In this document: positions 24,740 through 33,014 of the stretch, piece by piece
How positions within the stretch are numbered: the first letter of the stretch is position 1
Layout of the letters: each line of letters starts with the position of its first letter
NCBI RefSeq assembly: GCF_036924595.1
Contig: NZ_JAZHRV010000001.1
Span: 434,001-498,000 of the forward strand
Direction of reading: 5' to 3'
From: Bradyrhizobium algeriense
GTDB taxonomy: Bacteria; Pseudomonadota; Alphaproteobacteria; Rhizobiales; Xanthobacteraceae
DNA: 64,000 bases
Translations under genes and position numbers: made by a program
The notes under the pieces: generated by a model
Told to the model about the DNA's origin: nothing
The model's database searches: none
The model's input: the letters and a program-made list of their open reading frames with translations, nothing else

Positions 24740-25501
24740 ATGACTGCTATTGAAATTCCTGCGCTGTCGATTCCGAAAGTTGCGCTCGTCACGGGCGGCA
24801 ACAGTGGCATCGGCAAGGCGACGGCGGCGCGGCTTGCCGCCATGGGGTCGGCTGTCGTGGTCGGCTACAACAGCCGCCGCGGGCAGGCCGAAGAGGTGGT
24901 CGGGGGCTTGCAAGGCCGCGGGCATCTCGCGATGCGCATCGCGATCGACGATCCGGCTTCCATCTCCGAGGCCGCGGCGGCCGTGGACAAGCAGTACGGG
25001 CGGCTCGATGTGCTGGTCAATTGCGGAGGCGCCACCACCCCTGTGCCCGCCGCCGATCTTGACGGACTGACGGACGATATCTTCGACCGGACTGTTTCGC
25101 TCAATCTGCGCGGGCCATTCGCCATGGTTCGCGCCTTTCGTCCGCTGCTGGAACGCGGCAGCGGAGCGGCCATCGTGAACATCTCGTCGATTGCGGCGCG
25201 CACGGGTTTGGGCAGCAGCCTGGCCTATCTGGCGGCAAAAGCGGGCGTCGACGCGCTCACGATCGCGCTCGCGAAAGTACTCGCGCCGAAGATCCGCGTG
25301 TTCTCGGTTTCGCCGGCCGGTGTGGATACGGATTTTGTCGCCGGCCGGAGCCGCGAACAGTTGCAGAAGATTGCGGAAAAATTGCCGCTGGCCCACGTCA
25401 CCACGCCCGATGATGTCGCAAGGGCGACGGTAGCCTGCATCGTCAACCTGACCAGCTCGACGGGAATTGTGGTGCCGGTGGACGAGGGTAGGCACCTTTA
25501 G
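24740..25501 (+). CDS. SDR-family oxidoreductase
   Basis: A 253-residue classical short-chain dehydrogenase. Cofactor motif TGGNSGIGKATAARL (about 18-32), NCGG in place of NNAG, Ser in NISSIAAR, and the catalytic YLAAK. A basic NSRRGQ after the second strand suggests NADP(H). It would oxidise or reduce a hydroxyl/keto group in the pathway. It starts 11 nt after the Bug-family gene. Confidence 0.88.
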   Translation: MTAIEIPALSIPKVALVTGGNSGIGKATAARLAAMGSAVVVGYNSRRGQAEEVVGGLQGRGHLAMRIAIDDPASISEAAAAVDKQYGRLDVLVNCGGATTPVPAADLDGLTDDIFDRTVSLNLRGPFAMVRAFRPLLERGSGAAIVNISSIAARTGLGSSLAYLAAKAGVDALTIALAKVLAPKIRVFSVSPAGVDTDFVAGRSREQLQKIAEKLPLAHVTTPDDVARATVACIVNLTSSTGIVVPVDEGRHL

Positions 25502-25550
25502 AGCGGAAACACCAATCACGCCGCAGTGCTGATGTCACGGATAGGGGACG

Positions 25551-26969
25551 ATGGAAAAATTGAAATTCTACATCGACGGCGCCTGGGTCGATCCAGCTAC
25601 GCCCTCAACCCTCGGAATAGTCAACCCTGCGACGGAGGAGACATTCGCGCAGATCAGCCTGGGCTCGAGGCTGGACGTGGATCGGGCCGCCAAGGCGGCA
25701 CGCCGCGCTTTCGCGACGTATTCCGTAACTGATGTCAAAGCGCGTCTGTTCTGGCTTCAGAAGATCATCGAGGTCTTTAGGGCGCGTCTGCCGGAGCTGG
25801 CGCGGATGATGACCCTGGAGATGGGCGCGCCGATCACGTTTGCCACCGAGCGTCAGGCGACCGTCGCGCTGTTTCATTTCGAAGAGGCTGCGCGCGTGCT
25901 TGCGAACTACAGGTTCGAGGAGCGGATGGGGAACGGGATCGTCCGCCGCGAACCGATCGGTGTCTGCGGACTGATCACGCCGTGGAACTGGCCGTTGAAC
26001 CAGGTTGCCTCCAAGGTCGCGCCGGCGCTCGCCACCGGTTGCACCATCGTCCTGAAACCCAGCGAGATCGCGCCGCTCAGCGCGATGATGTTTGCGGAGA
26101 TCGTCGACGCCGCGGGTGTCCCGGCGGGCGTCTTCAATCTCGTTAACGGAGACGGGCCTACGGTAGGCGAGGCGATTGCCGCCCACCCCGAGATCGACAT
26201 GGTGTCGTTCACCGGGTCGACAACGGCCGGCGTAAGGGTGGCCAAGCTTGCGGCGGATACGGTCAAGCGCGTCGCGCAGGAACTGGGCGGCAAATCCGCC
26301 AATATCATCCTGGCCGATGCCGACGTGAAAGCTGCCGTGACCCAGGGCGTTCACGCCTGTTACACGAACGGCGGCCAAAATTGCCAGTCTCCGACGCGCA
26401 TGCTTATCCCTCGCGCGCAGCGGGACGCGGCATTCGCGGCGGCGCGCGAGGCTGTCGACACGATCCGCCTGGGTGACCCGCTCGATCCGGCGTCCACCAT
26501 GGGGCCGCTGGTGAGCCAGGCGCAGTTCGAGAAAGTGCAGGACCTCATCCAGTCCGGCGTTGACGAAGGGGCGACGCTGGTGGCTGGCGGAACGGGGCGG
26601 CCATCCGACGTCAACCGCGGATACTATGTTCGCCCGACGGTGTTCGGTGACGTGACGCCGCACATGAAGATTGCACGCGAGGAGATCTTTGGCCCGGTGC
26701 TATCGATCATGAGTTACGACACCGAGGACGAGGCGATCGAGATCACCAATGACACGCCGTTCGGATTGGCGGGCTTCGTGCAGTCCAGCGATCCTGATCG
26801 CGCTCGCACCGTCGCCAACCGCATCCGCGCCGGGCGCGTCTATCTCAACGGTGCGCCGTTCGACCGCAGCCTGCCCTTTGGGGGCTACAAGCAGTCCGGC
26901 AATGGGCGAGAGTTCGGGGTCTTCGGGTTTGAGGAATATCTCGAGGTGAAGGCCATACTCGGTTACTGA
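25551..26969 (+). CDS. Aldehyde dehydrogenase
   Basis: A 472-residue NAD(P)-dependent ALDH. Residues: GLITPWNWPLNQ for cofactor binding, KPSEIAPLS, FTGSTTAGV, general base E244 in ELGGKS, nucleophile C278 in GGQNCQSP. Last gene of the operon; it would oxidise the aldehyde expected from the HpaI-type aldolase to an acid. The substrate is not determinable. Confidence 0.93.
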   Translation: MEKLKFYIDGAWVDPATPSTLGIVNPATEETFAQISLGSRLDVDRAAKAARRAFATYSVTDVKARLFWLQKIIEVFRARLPELARMMTLEMGAPITFATERQATVALFHFEEAARVLANYRFEERMGNGIVRREPIGVCGLITPWNWPLNQVASKVAPALATGCTIVLKPSEIAPLSAMMFAEIVDAAGVPAGVFNLVNGDGPTVGEAIAAHPEIDMVSFTGSTTAGVRVAKLAADTVKRVAQELGGKSANIILADADVKAAVTQGVHACYTNGGQNCQSPTRMLIPRAQRDAAFAAAREAVDTIRLGDPLDPASTMGPLVSQAQFEKVQDLIQSGVDEGATLVAGGTGRPSDVNRGYYVRPTVFGDVTPHMKIAREEIFGPVLSIMSYDTEDEAIEITNDTPFGLAGFVQSSDPDRARTVANRIRAGRVYLNGAPFDRSLPFGGYKQSGNGREFGVFGFEEYLEVKAILGY

Positions 26970-26995
26970 GGCTGGCGCATCGCGAGCGAAGGCAC

Positions 26996-27925
26996 TCAGG
27001 CGGCGGGACGGAAATGTCCGGGCGGGTGTTTCGTATCGCGCCGGATCAGCCGGCGAAGCGTGGAAGGCTCCGCATAACCGACCTGCCGCGCGATCTGCCC
27101 GACCGACAGGCGCGTGGTCTCAAGCAGGAATCGCGCGGTCTCCAGCCTGATCCGTTGCACGAACTGAATCGGTGAGACGCCGCATGTCGCTGCAACTCGC
27201 CGGGCAAATGTCCGTGGCGCCAACGCGACGGCTTCGGCGAGTTCCTCTATCGCAAAGTCGCGCGCGATGTTGTCGCGCACCCATTTCTCGGCCTTGGCAA
27301 TCCTGGGGTCCTGGCTCGCCAGATAATTGATCGCCATGAACGGCGCCTGCGAGCGCCGCCCGTCCAGCAGAAGATAGTTGGCGCAGGCTTTCGCCAGGCT
27401 TGGTCCTGCAAACCGGCCGACGACAGCAAGCATCAGGTCCATCTGCGCCATGGCTGCGCCGCCGGTTGCGATCGGCCAATCGGCGACCACCATCTGCTCC
27501 GTCAGCAGTTCGACGGCGGGATAGCGCTGCCGGAACAACGGCGCGAACCACCACGTTGTGGTTGCCCGCCGGCCGTCGAGCAAGCCCGTCTCCGCCAGCA
27601 GGAAGGTGCTCGCGCAGGACGCGGCGAGCATGGCACCCCGTCCGTGCGCCCGCCTCAGCATGTCGCCCGCGTGGCGGCACGCCGGGCTCTTCAACTTCAC
27701 GTCCAGTGCGTCCGCCGTCGCCGTGCCAAGACCGGGGACGATGACGAGTTCGATTCCGCGCAGGTCGACGCTGCTGCGGCGGGATCCGCAACGCACCGTC
27801 GTAACCTTGAAGGGCGGAACGCGCTTCGCAGCACTGATGCGGTTGGCCGTTGCCATCACATCGTGGGTGATCGCCGCGCTCGAGGCCATGCACCCCTCGA
27901 TCTCGACAATCGCGACTTTGGTCAT
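26996..27925 (-). CDS. GlxA/FtrA-type AraC-family regulator
   Basis: A 309-residue protein. The ATG at 27925 starts the DJ-1/PfpI-like domain (VAIVEIEGCMASSAAITHDV; ELVIVPGLG; GAMLAASCASTFLLAETGLLDGRRATTTWW). The C-terminal AraC double HTH follows (about 205-305, LAPRTFARRVAATCGVSPIQFVQRIRLETARFLLE). Such regulators sense small metabolites through the amidotransferase-like domain. It is divergent from a dienelactone hydrolase, and a 14-bp inverted repeat lies between them. Confidence 0.9.
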   Translation of the reverse strand: MTKVAIVEIEGCMASSAAITHDVMATANRISAAKRVPPFKVTTVRCGSRRSSVDLRGIELVIVPGLGTATADALDVKLKSPACRHAGDMLRRAHGRGAMLAASCASTFLLAETGLLDGRRATTTWWFAPLFRQRYPAVELLTEQMVVADWPIATGGAAMAQMDLMLAVVGRFAGPSLAKACANYLLLDGRRSQAPFMAINYLASQDPRIAKAEKWVRDNIARDFAIEELAEAVALAPRTFARRVAATCGVSPIQFVQRIRLETARFLLETTRLSVGQIARQVGYAEPSTLRRLIRRDTKHPPGHFRPAA

Positions 27926-27945
27926 GTCAAAAAATACCCGATTAA

Positions 27946-27959
27946 TGTCAATTTTGACA
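27946..27959. promoter_or_regulatory. Inverted repeat between GlxA-type regulator and hydrolase
   Basis: TGTCAA-TT-TTGACA, perfect 6-bp arms, 21 bp upstream of the regulator start. A third half-site (TGTCAAAA) overlaps the start region at 27925-27932. The TTGACA arms could also serve as -35 elements on either strand, but no good -10 was found. Confidence 0.45.
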
Positions 27960-28088
27960 CTAGCCTGCCGGCCTCGAAATCGCAATGATATCTGTGAAGA
28001 CATCCCCCGGAGAGCATTGGCTGCAGGCACTTTCAGCCCTGCGCTATGGCCCTGTCCGGTATTCATCGACCAACAAGGAATTGCGCCG

Positions 28089-28919
28089 ATGCCGAAACGG
28101 TCCATGAAGCAGGACGATCCGCTTGAGGATTTCACGCGCCGCGATATCACGCTCGATGGCGTAAGCAAGGTCGTCTACGTGGCCGGCGCAGGGCCTGCCG
28201 TCATCGTGATGACGGAGATGCCGGGCATCAGCCCGCACGTCGCGCGGTTTGCCCGCTGGGTCCGCGACGCCGGCTTCACCGTCTACATGCCGTCGCTGTT
28301 CGGCCGCGATGGTGCCGTTCCAGGCGCGGAGGAAGGCGCCGCGATCTTTCAGCGCGCCTGTGTGAGCGCCGAGTTTCGCGCTTTGGCCGCAAACGAATCC
28401 AGTCCGGTGACAAAATGGCTGCGTTCGTTGGCGCATTTTGCGCATGGCGAGTGCGGCGGTCCCGGCGTCGGCGCCATCGGGATGTGCTTTACGGGAAATT
28501 TTGCGCTGACCATGATGCTCGAACCGTCGATGCTGGCGCCGGTGCTCTCGCAGCCGTCGCTGCCGCTGAACAATCCGGCAGGTATTGAAATCGCACCCGA
28601 CGAAGTCAGGGCCGTTCGCGAACGGCTCGACAGGGAAGATCTGACGGTGCTGGCCTATCGCTTCGCGGGCGACAAGTTCTGCATGGCGCAACGCTTTGCG
28701 GCCTATGCGGAGGCGCTCGGTGATCGCTTCATCGGGCGGGTGCTTCCGGACAGCGCGGCGAATACCGATCTTGCGCCGTTCTTCGAGCGCCACGTCACGA
28801 CCCCGCATAGCGTCGTCACCGCACACCTGATCGATGAGGCCGGCCAGCCGACGATCGCGGCCCGCGATGAAATCCTGGCGTTCTTCAAGCGCAGGCTCGC
28901 GCCTTCGCCTGGGGTCTAA
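28089..28919 (+). CDS. Dienelactone-hydrolase-family protein
   Basis: A 276-residue protein. Start at ATG 28089 gives the usual DLH length; longer open frame upstream belongs to antisense of the regulator. DLH features: AVIVMTEMPGISPHVARFARWVRDAGFTVYMPSLFG, nucleophile elbow GAIGMCFTGN with Cys (C133) as in dienelactone hydrolases, and an Asp in YRFAGDKFC. It opens enol-lactones formed in aromatic ring cleavage. Its stop is one base from the stop of the convergent MarR gene. Confidence 0.85.
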   Translation: MPKRSMKQDDPLEDFTRRDITLDGVSKVVYVAGAGPAVIVMTEMPGISPHVARFARWVRDAGFTVYMPSLFGRDGAVPGAEEGAAIFQRACVSAEFRALAANESSPVTKWLRSLAHFAHGECGGPGVGAIGMCFTGNFALTMMLEPSMLAPVLSQPSLPLNNPAGIEIAPDEVRAVRERLDREDLTVLAYRFAGDKFCMAQRFAAYAEALGDRFIGRVLPDSAANTDLAPFFERHVTTPHSVVTAHLIDEAGQPTIAARDEILAFFKRRLAPSPGV

Positions 28920-28920
28920 G

Positions 28921-29448
28921 TCAGGAATGCTTGTCGAGGCGCCGCTTGAGCAGCGTCAGATGTTGCAACAGATCCGACTGCGCGACGTGTGACAGTTCGC
29001 CGATCAGGGCAATCACCCATTCCTCATGCCGGCGCGCCATCCGGCTGAATTCCCTGGCGCCTTCCTGCGACAGGCGCAGGCGAAAGGTGCGGCGGTCCTC
29101 GGAATCGACCTCGCGATGGATGAAGCCATCAGCTTCCAGCTTCTGCACCAGCGCGGTGATCGCGCCGTTTGAAACCATCAGGAGGTCCGAAACCTCGGAC
29201 ATGGTCGCGCCTTCAGGCTTACGCGTGAGCTGTGCCAGCAGGTCGAAGCGGGCCAGCGTGGTGTTGAACTCCTTGCGTAGCCGGGCGTTCAGCGCCTTCT
29301 CGATGCGGGTGGCGCAGGAGAGCAGCCGCAGCCAGATTCGCAATTCCAGATGCGCGCCGTCGGATTCGTGCGCCGGCTCGACCGGCCGCAACGCTTGCCC
29401 GCGTGCGCTCTTCGGGGATCGGGCCTTTCGTTTGACTGTGGCATCCAT
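28921..29448 (-). CDS. MarR-family regulator (first of two in the locus)
   Basis: A 175-residue protein: basic N-terminus (1-30), then a MarR winged-helix core: LRKEFNTTLARFDLLAQLTRKPEGATMSEVSDLLMVSNGAITALVQKLEADGFIHRE, and the wing VDSEDRRTFRLRLSQEG. MarR proteins repress aromatic-catabolism operons until a pathway acid or CoA ester binds. It ends the reverse operon that starts at 36718, so it is probably autoregulated from the operator at 36770-36791. Confidence 0.9.
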   Translation of the reverse strand: MDATVKRKARSPKSARGQALRPVEPAHESDGAHLELRIWLRLLSCATRIEKALNARLRKEFNTTLARFDLLAQLTRKPEGATMSEVSDLLMVSNGAITALVQKLEADGFIHREVDSEDRRTFRLRLSQEGAREFSRMARRHEEWVIALIGELSHVAQSDLLQHLTLLKRRLDKHS

Positions 29449-29466
29449 GGCTTGGGTCTCACCGGG

Positions 29467-30201
29467 CTAGATGGAAATCGATCCGATGCTGGCTCCGCCG
29501 CAGACATAAAGTGTCTGCCCGGTGATGAAGTCGGCATCAGGTGAACTGAAGAACGTGACTGCGCGCGCGACGTCGGCCGATTTGCCGAGGCGGCCGAGCG
29601 GAATCGACTGTGCCAGCTTCCTGGCGCGTTCGGATTCCGGCGACATCACGCTCTCGAACATCTCGGTATCGCCGATCGGGCCGGGTGCGACGACATTGAC
29701 GGTGATTCCAAAAGGGGCGAGTTCCAGCGCCCAGGTCCGCGCCATGCCGATGATGCCGGCCTTGGTCGCCGAATAGACCGTGCGTGTGGCAGCTCCCAGC
29801 GCGGCGCGCGACGACAGCAGCACGATGCGGCCGAAGCGAGCCTGTTTCATGCCCGGCAGCGCCGCCTGCGCCAGCGCAATCGCGGCGCCGAAATGCAGTT
29901 GCGCTAATGCGCCGACGTCCTCGTCGGCGACCTCTTCCAGCAGCTTGGCGCGGATCGCGCCGGCATTGTGAACGACGTGGGTGATCGCAACTTTTGCCGC
30001 GATCTCGTCTGCCGCCTGCCGCGTCGCCGTCGCATCGAGCAGGTCGACCTCGCGCGAGGAGAGTTTTGGATGGCTCCAGTCGGGCTTGCGCCGCGACAGC
30101 GAGATCACGTCATAGCCCTCGGCCAGTAGTCCGCGCGCGATCGCAGCGCCAATGCCGGTATTGCCGCCGCTCACGATCGCCGTGTGATGGACCACGCTCA
30201 T
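29467..30201 (-). CDS. SDR-family dehydrogenase, probable cis-diol or keto step
   Basis: A 244-residue classical SDR: AIVSGGNTGIGAAIARGL, HNAGAIRAK (NAG), LLSSRAALG with Ser, YSATK catalytic pair, and PGPIGDTEMF. It starts 6 nt after the dioxygenase small-subunit gene. Next to a Rieske dioxygenase, the expected role is oxidation of the dihydrodiol or hydroxylated product. The exact substrate is inference. Confidence 0.88.
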   Translation of the reverse strand: MSVVHHTAIVSGGNTGIGAAIARGLLAEGYDVISLSRRKPDWSHPKLSSREVDLLDATATRQAADEIAAKVAITHVVHNAGAIRAKLLEEVADEDVGALAQLHFGAAIALAQAALPGMKQARFGRIVLLSSRAALGAATRTVYSATKAGIIGMARTWALELAPFGITVNVVAPGPIGDTEMFESVMSPESERARKLAQSIPLGRLGKSADVARAVTFFSSPDADFITGQTLYVCGGASIGSISI

Positions 30202-30207
30202 CCTCCG

Positions 30208-30720
30208 TCACATGAAGAGCTGGATGTTGCCGAAGGCAGCATCGCAATTGATCAGGTCGACGCGCTTCAGCTTGATCCTCAGCTTGCCGTCTTCGACGCT
30301 GAGATGATGTGTCGCCCAGGCCGCATAGAGCGTCTGCTCTTCCAGGCGAGTCTCCACATAATGCATCGCCGTCCAGGTAACATAGCTGTTGGCGGCGGCG
30401 TCGCGCGAATCGACCTGCGGCGTCTGCAATACGTGATGGCAGCGGCTCTTCGGCTTCTGGCTAAAAGTCCGCGCGCCCTTGAGCCGCTCGACCCGGATCG
30501 AGAGCAACAGCTTGTCCTCGTACATCAGCGAGCAGGTCAGTCGCGGATCGGTTTGATTCCATTCCAGCGGCATCCAGTAGAAGGCGTCGTCGGCGTACAT
30601 GTCGAGCCATTCGTCGAAACGCTGCTGGTCGATCAGTCGCGCCTCGCGAACCACGAAGTCGATCAACTCCTGATCGGTGGGGACCGCATTCTTGAGGGGA
30701 GCCTCGGCGAGCATGCTCAT
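30208..30720 (-). CDS. Ring-hydroxylating dioxygenase, small (beta) subunit
   Basis: A 170-residue SnoaL/NTF2-fold beta subunit: IDFVVREARLIDQQRFDEWLDMYADDAFYWMPLEW near the N-terminus and RCHHVLQTPQV in the middle. Beta subunits stabilise the alpha3beta3 hexamer. The ATG follows the large-subunit stop after one base (TGA-C-ATG). Confidence 0.92.
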   Translation of the reverse strand: MSMLAEAPLKNAVPTDQELIDFVVREARLIDQQRFDEWLDMYADDAFYWMPLEWNQTDPRLTCSLMYEDKLLLSIRVERLKGARTFSQKPKSRCHHVLQTPQVDSRDAAANSYVTWTAMHYVETRLEEQTLYAAWATHHLSVEDGKLRIKLKRVDLINCDAAFGNIQLFM

Positions 30721-30721
30721 G

Positions 30722-32035
30722 TCACATCCCCATCGTCATGAACTTGGACCACGCCCGGAACTGATGGCGCATCGGCCACTCGCTGGTCCCGTTGACCGCC
30801 ACGTTGGTCTGTTCGGCTTCGTCGGGGCTGTAGAGGCGCTGCAGGTTCACCCACTCGTTGCCGTTCGAGTGCAGGCCTTCCTGCGCCCGTTCATACATTT
30901 CGAGGTCGTCATGGCCGACGATGGAGGTCGGCGCATTGATAAGCCGGTTGTACATCAGCGTGCGTTCGAGCAGCATGTCGGGCGCATCGACGAGCTGGAA
31001 CGTCCAGGACTCGACTAGCGTCTTGTTGGCCGCGATCGGCTTGAAGTGCCGCAACAACTGGATCGGTCCCTTGATCATGATGTTGGGGAAATAGACGGTG
31101 TTGTGCCGGTTCTCGCCGAGGATAGCCTTGGCGCGTTCCTCGCCATAGGCGGCTGTCATCTTCTCGAAATAGCCGGGCACTGCCGAATAATCGGAGTGGA
31201 TCGAGTGGTGCACGCCGGTGTGGCCGTGGCCGTTGTCCCAGATCCGGATACCCATGTTCTCGAAGAACTCGTACGGACTCATGAAGGGGGCGATGATCTC
31301 GACCGCCATCGGCTTTTTGGTGCCGGGCGGCGCCTTCTTCCAGACCTCGACCACGGTGCCGGCGGAGGATTCATGCGCGACCATCGGATGGCAGGTGTCG
31401 GTCTGGTTTTCGACCAGCATCTTCCAATTGCAATTGTGCATGTAACGCAGCACGCCGCCGGCGACCTTGAGCTGGCCGGCCGGCGAACGGTCGATCATGT
31501 TGTCGAAGCTCGACAGGCTTTCGCCGAAGAACTCCTCGAAATCGAGGCCGCCGCCGTTGATCTTGGCGAACACGAAGCCGCGATAGTTGCGGACGTGGCG
31601 CACTGGCGCCATGCCAGGCGCGGCGTGGCTCTGTTCGAAGCCGGTGTTCTCGTAGCCCTTCTTCAGGGGGATCGCGAGCAGCGAGCCGTCGGTCTTGAAG
31701 CTCCAGGCGTGGTAGGGGCAGCGGAAGAATTTTCCGGTGTTGCCGCAGGTCTCGGACGTGATGCGCGTGCCCTTGTGCGGGCAGCGGTTGTGCAGCACGT
31801 GCACCTTGCCGTCGGTATGGCGGACCAGCAGCACCGGCTGCGTGCCGATCGTGGTGCCGAAATAGTCGCCGGCATTGGGGACCTGGCTGTCATGGCCGAC
31901 ATAGACCCAGCTATTCGGGAACATATGCTCCATTTCGAGCTGGAACACCTCTTCGCTGACATAGACGTCGCGGTGAACCTCCTGCTCGCGGACCAGCGCG
32001 CGAAGCGCAGCGGCGTTGCCGGCGTATCGGGTCAT
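30722..32035 (-). CDS. Rieske ring-hydroxylating dioxygenase, large (alpha) subunit
   Basis: A 437-residue protein. I use ATG 32035, which has GGAGG directly upstream; earlier in-frame codons lie inside that site. Rieske [2Fe-2S] ligands: C85, H87 (CPHKGT) and C106, H109 (CPYHAW). Mononuclear iron site: D213, H216, H221 in ENQTDTCHPMVAH. It adds O2 to an aromatic ring using electrons from the reductase encoded immediately upstream. The neighbours suggest an indolic or aminoaromatic acid such as indole-3-acetate. Anthranilate dioxygenase is less likely because AntC-type reductases have the reverse domain order. Confidence 0.92.
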   Translation of the reverse strand: MTRYAGNAAALRALVREQEVHRDVYVSEEVFQLEMEHMFPNSWVYVGHDSQVPNAGDYFGTTIGTQPVLLVRHTDGKVHVLHNRCPHKGTRITSETCGNTGKFFRCPYHAWSFKTDGSLLAIPLKKGYENTGFEQSHAAPGMAPVRHVRNYRGFVFAKINGGGLDFEEFFGESLSSFDNMIDRSPAGQLKVAGGVLRYMHNCNWKMLVENQTDTCHPMVAHESSAGTVVEVWKKAPPGTKKPMAVEIIAPFMSPYEFFENMGIRIWDNGHGHTGVHHSIHSDYSAVPGYFEKMTAAYGEERAKAILGENRHNTVYFPNIMIKGPIQLLRHFKPIAANKTLVESWTFQLVDAPDMLLERTLMYNRLINAPTSIVGHDDLEMYERAQEGLHSNGNEWVNLQRLYSPDEAEQTNVAVNGTSEWPMRHQFRAWSKFMTMGM

Positions 32036-32046
32036 GCGTTCCTCCA

Positions 32047-33012
32047 TCACAAGTCGAGCACGAGTCGCTTGGTTTTCGCGCGCGAAACACAGATCTGCAT
32101 CACCTTGTTCGACGCCTTCTCACTTTCGCTCAAGATGTAGTCGCGATGATCGGGGATGCCATCGATGACCGTGGTCTGGCAGATCCCGCAATCGCCGCGC
32201 TTGCAGTCATGCATCGGGTCTTCGCCGGCCTCAAGCAGCACGTCGAGGATGGTCTTGCCGGCAGGAATCTCGAAGACGCGTCCGCTGCCCTTGAGTTCGA
32301 CCTCGAAACCGGCATCGCCGGACTTCTCCTCGGGCGCGGTGAAGATTTCAAAATGCAGCCGCCCTTGCGGCCAGTTCAGTCGCTTCGCCAGCGCGATGGA
32401 CGCTTCGATCATCGGCAGCGGCCCACAAAGATAGAGCGGCACGTCGGGCGCGAGCCGCGTCATCAGGCTCTCGAGGTCGAAGAAGCGTCCGGCTTCGTCG
32501 TCGGCGTGGATGGTCGCGCTTGCGCTGGCCAGTCGCTCGATGTCGCCCAGAAAGGCGAGCTCGCTGCGGCTGCGTCCGGCGTAATAGAACGAGAATGGCC
32601 GCTTCGCCGCGCAGAGTTCGCAGGCCATCGCGAGCAGCGGCGTCACGCCGATCCCGCCCGCGACAAGCGCGACTTCGCCCGCACCCACGCCGAGCGGAAA
32701 GTTATTCGCCGGCGGGGAGATCGTCAGGCGATCGCCGGTCTTGAGGCCGTGCATGAAGTTGGAGCCGCCGCGGCTCTTGCTTTCCTGCAGCACGGCGATG
32801 CGATAGGCGGTCGGATGTTCGGCGGCCGCACGCGGCGAAATTGTCTCGATCAGCGAATAGGAACGCCGGCCGACATCGGGCAGATGGACGTCGATATGAG
32901 CGCCCGCGGCCCAGCCCGGCATCGGGGCGCCGTTGGCGCGCGCGAGCACGAATTCACGTATGCGCGGCGTGAGCGCTTCGGCCTTCGACACCACGACTTC
33001 GAATTGATCCAT
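32047..33012 (-). CDS. Dioxygenase reductase (PDR/VanB type, C-terminal 2Fe-2S)
   Basis: A 321-residue protein. An FMN/FAD-binding barrel (RRSYSLIETIS) and an NAD-binding lobe (VALVAGGIGVTPLLAMA; PLYLCGPLPMIEAS) are followed by a plant-type ferredoxin domain at the C-terminus with C270, C275, C278 and C308 (CKRGDCGIC...C). This order is that of phthalate/vanillate-type reductases. It passes electrons from NAD(P)H to the Rieske centre of the adjacent oxygenase. Its stop overlaps the ribosome-site region of the next gene. Confidence 0.92.
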   Translation of the reverse strand: MDQFEVVVSKAEALTPRIREFVLARANGAPMPGWAAGAHIDVHLPDVGRRSYSLIETISPRAAAEHPTAYRIAVLQESKSRGGSNFMHGLKTGDRLTISPPANNFPLGVGAGEVALVAGGIGVTPLLAMACELCAAKRPFSFYYAGRSRSELAFLGDIERLASASATIHADDEAGRFFDLESLMTRLAPDVPLYLCGPLPMIEASIALAKRLNWPQGRLHFEIFTAPEEKSGDAGFEVELKGSGRVFEIPAGKTILDVLLEAGEDPMHDCKRGDCGICQTTVIDGIPDHRDYILSESEKASNKVMQICVSRAKTKRLVLDL

Positions 33013-33014
33013 CC

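Noticed and set aside
31046..32140. 364-codon open frame on the plus strand
   Set aside because: Antisense to the Rieske alpha gene, whose iron ligands and neighbours are unambiguous.
30208..33012. Anthranilate 1,2-dioxygenase (antABC)
   Set aside because: The reductase has FNR first and 2Fe-2S last, opposite to AntC, and the genes lie in an indole-type locus; kept as a minor alternative.
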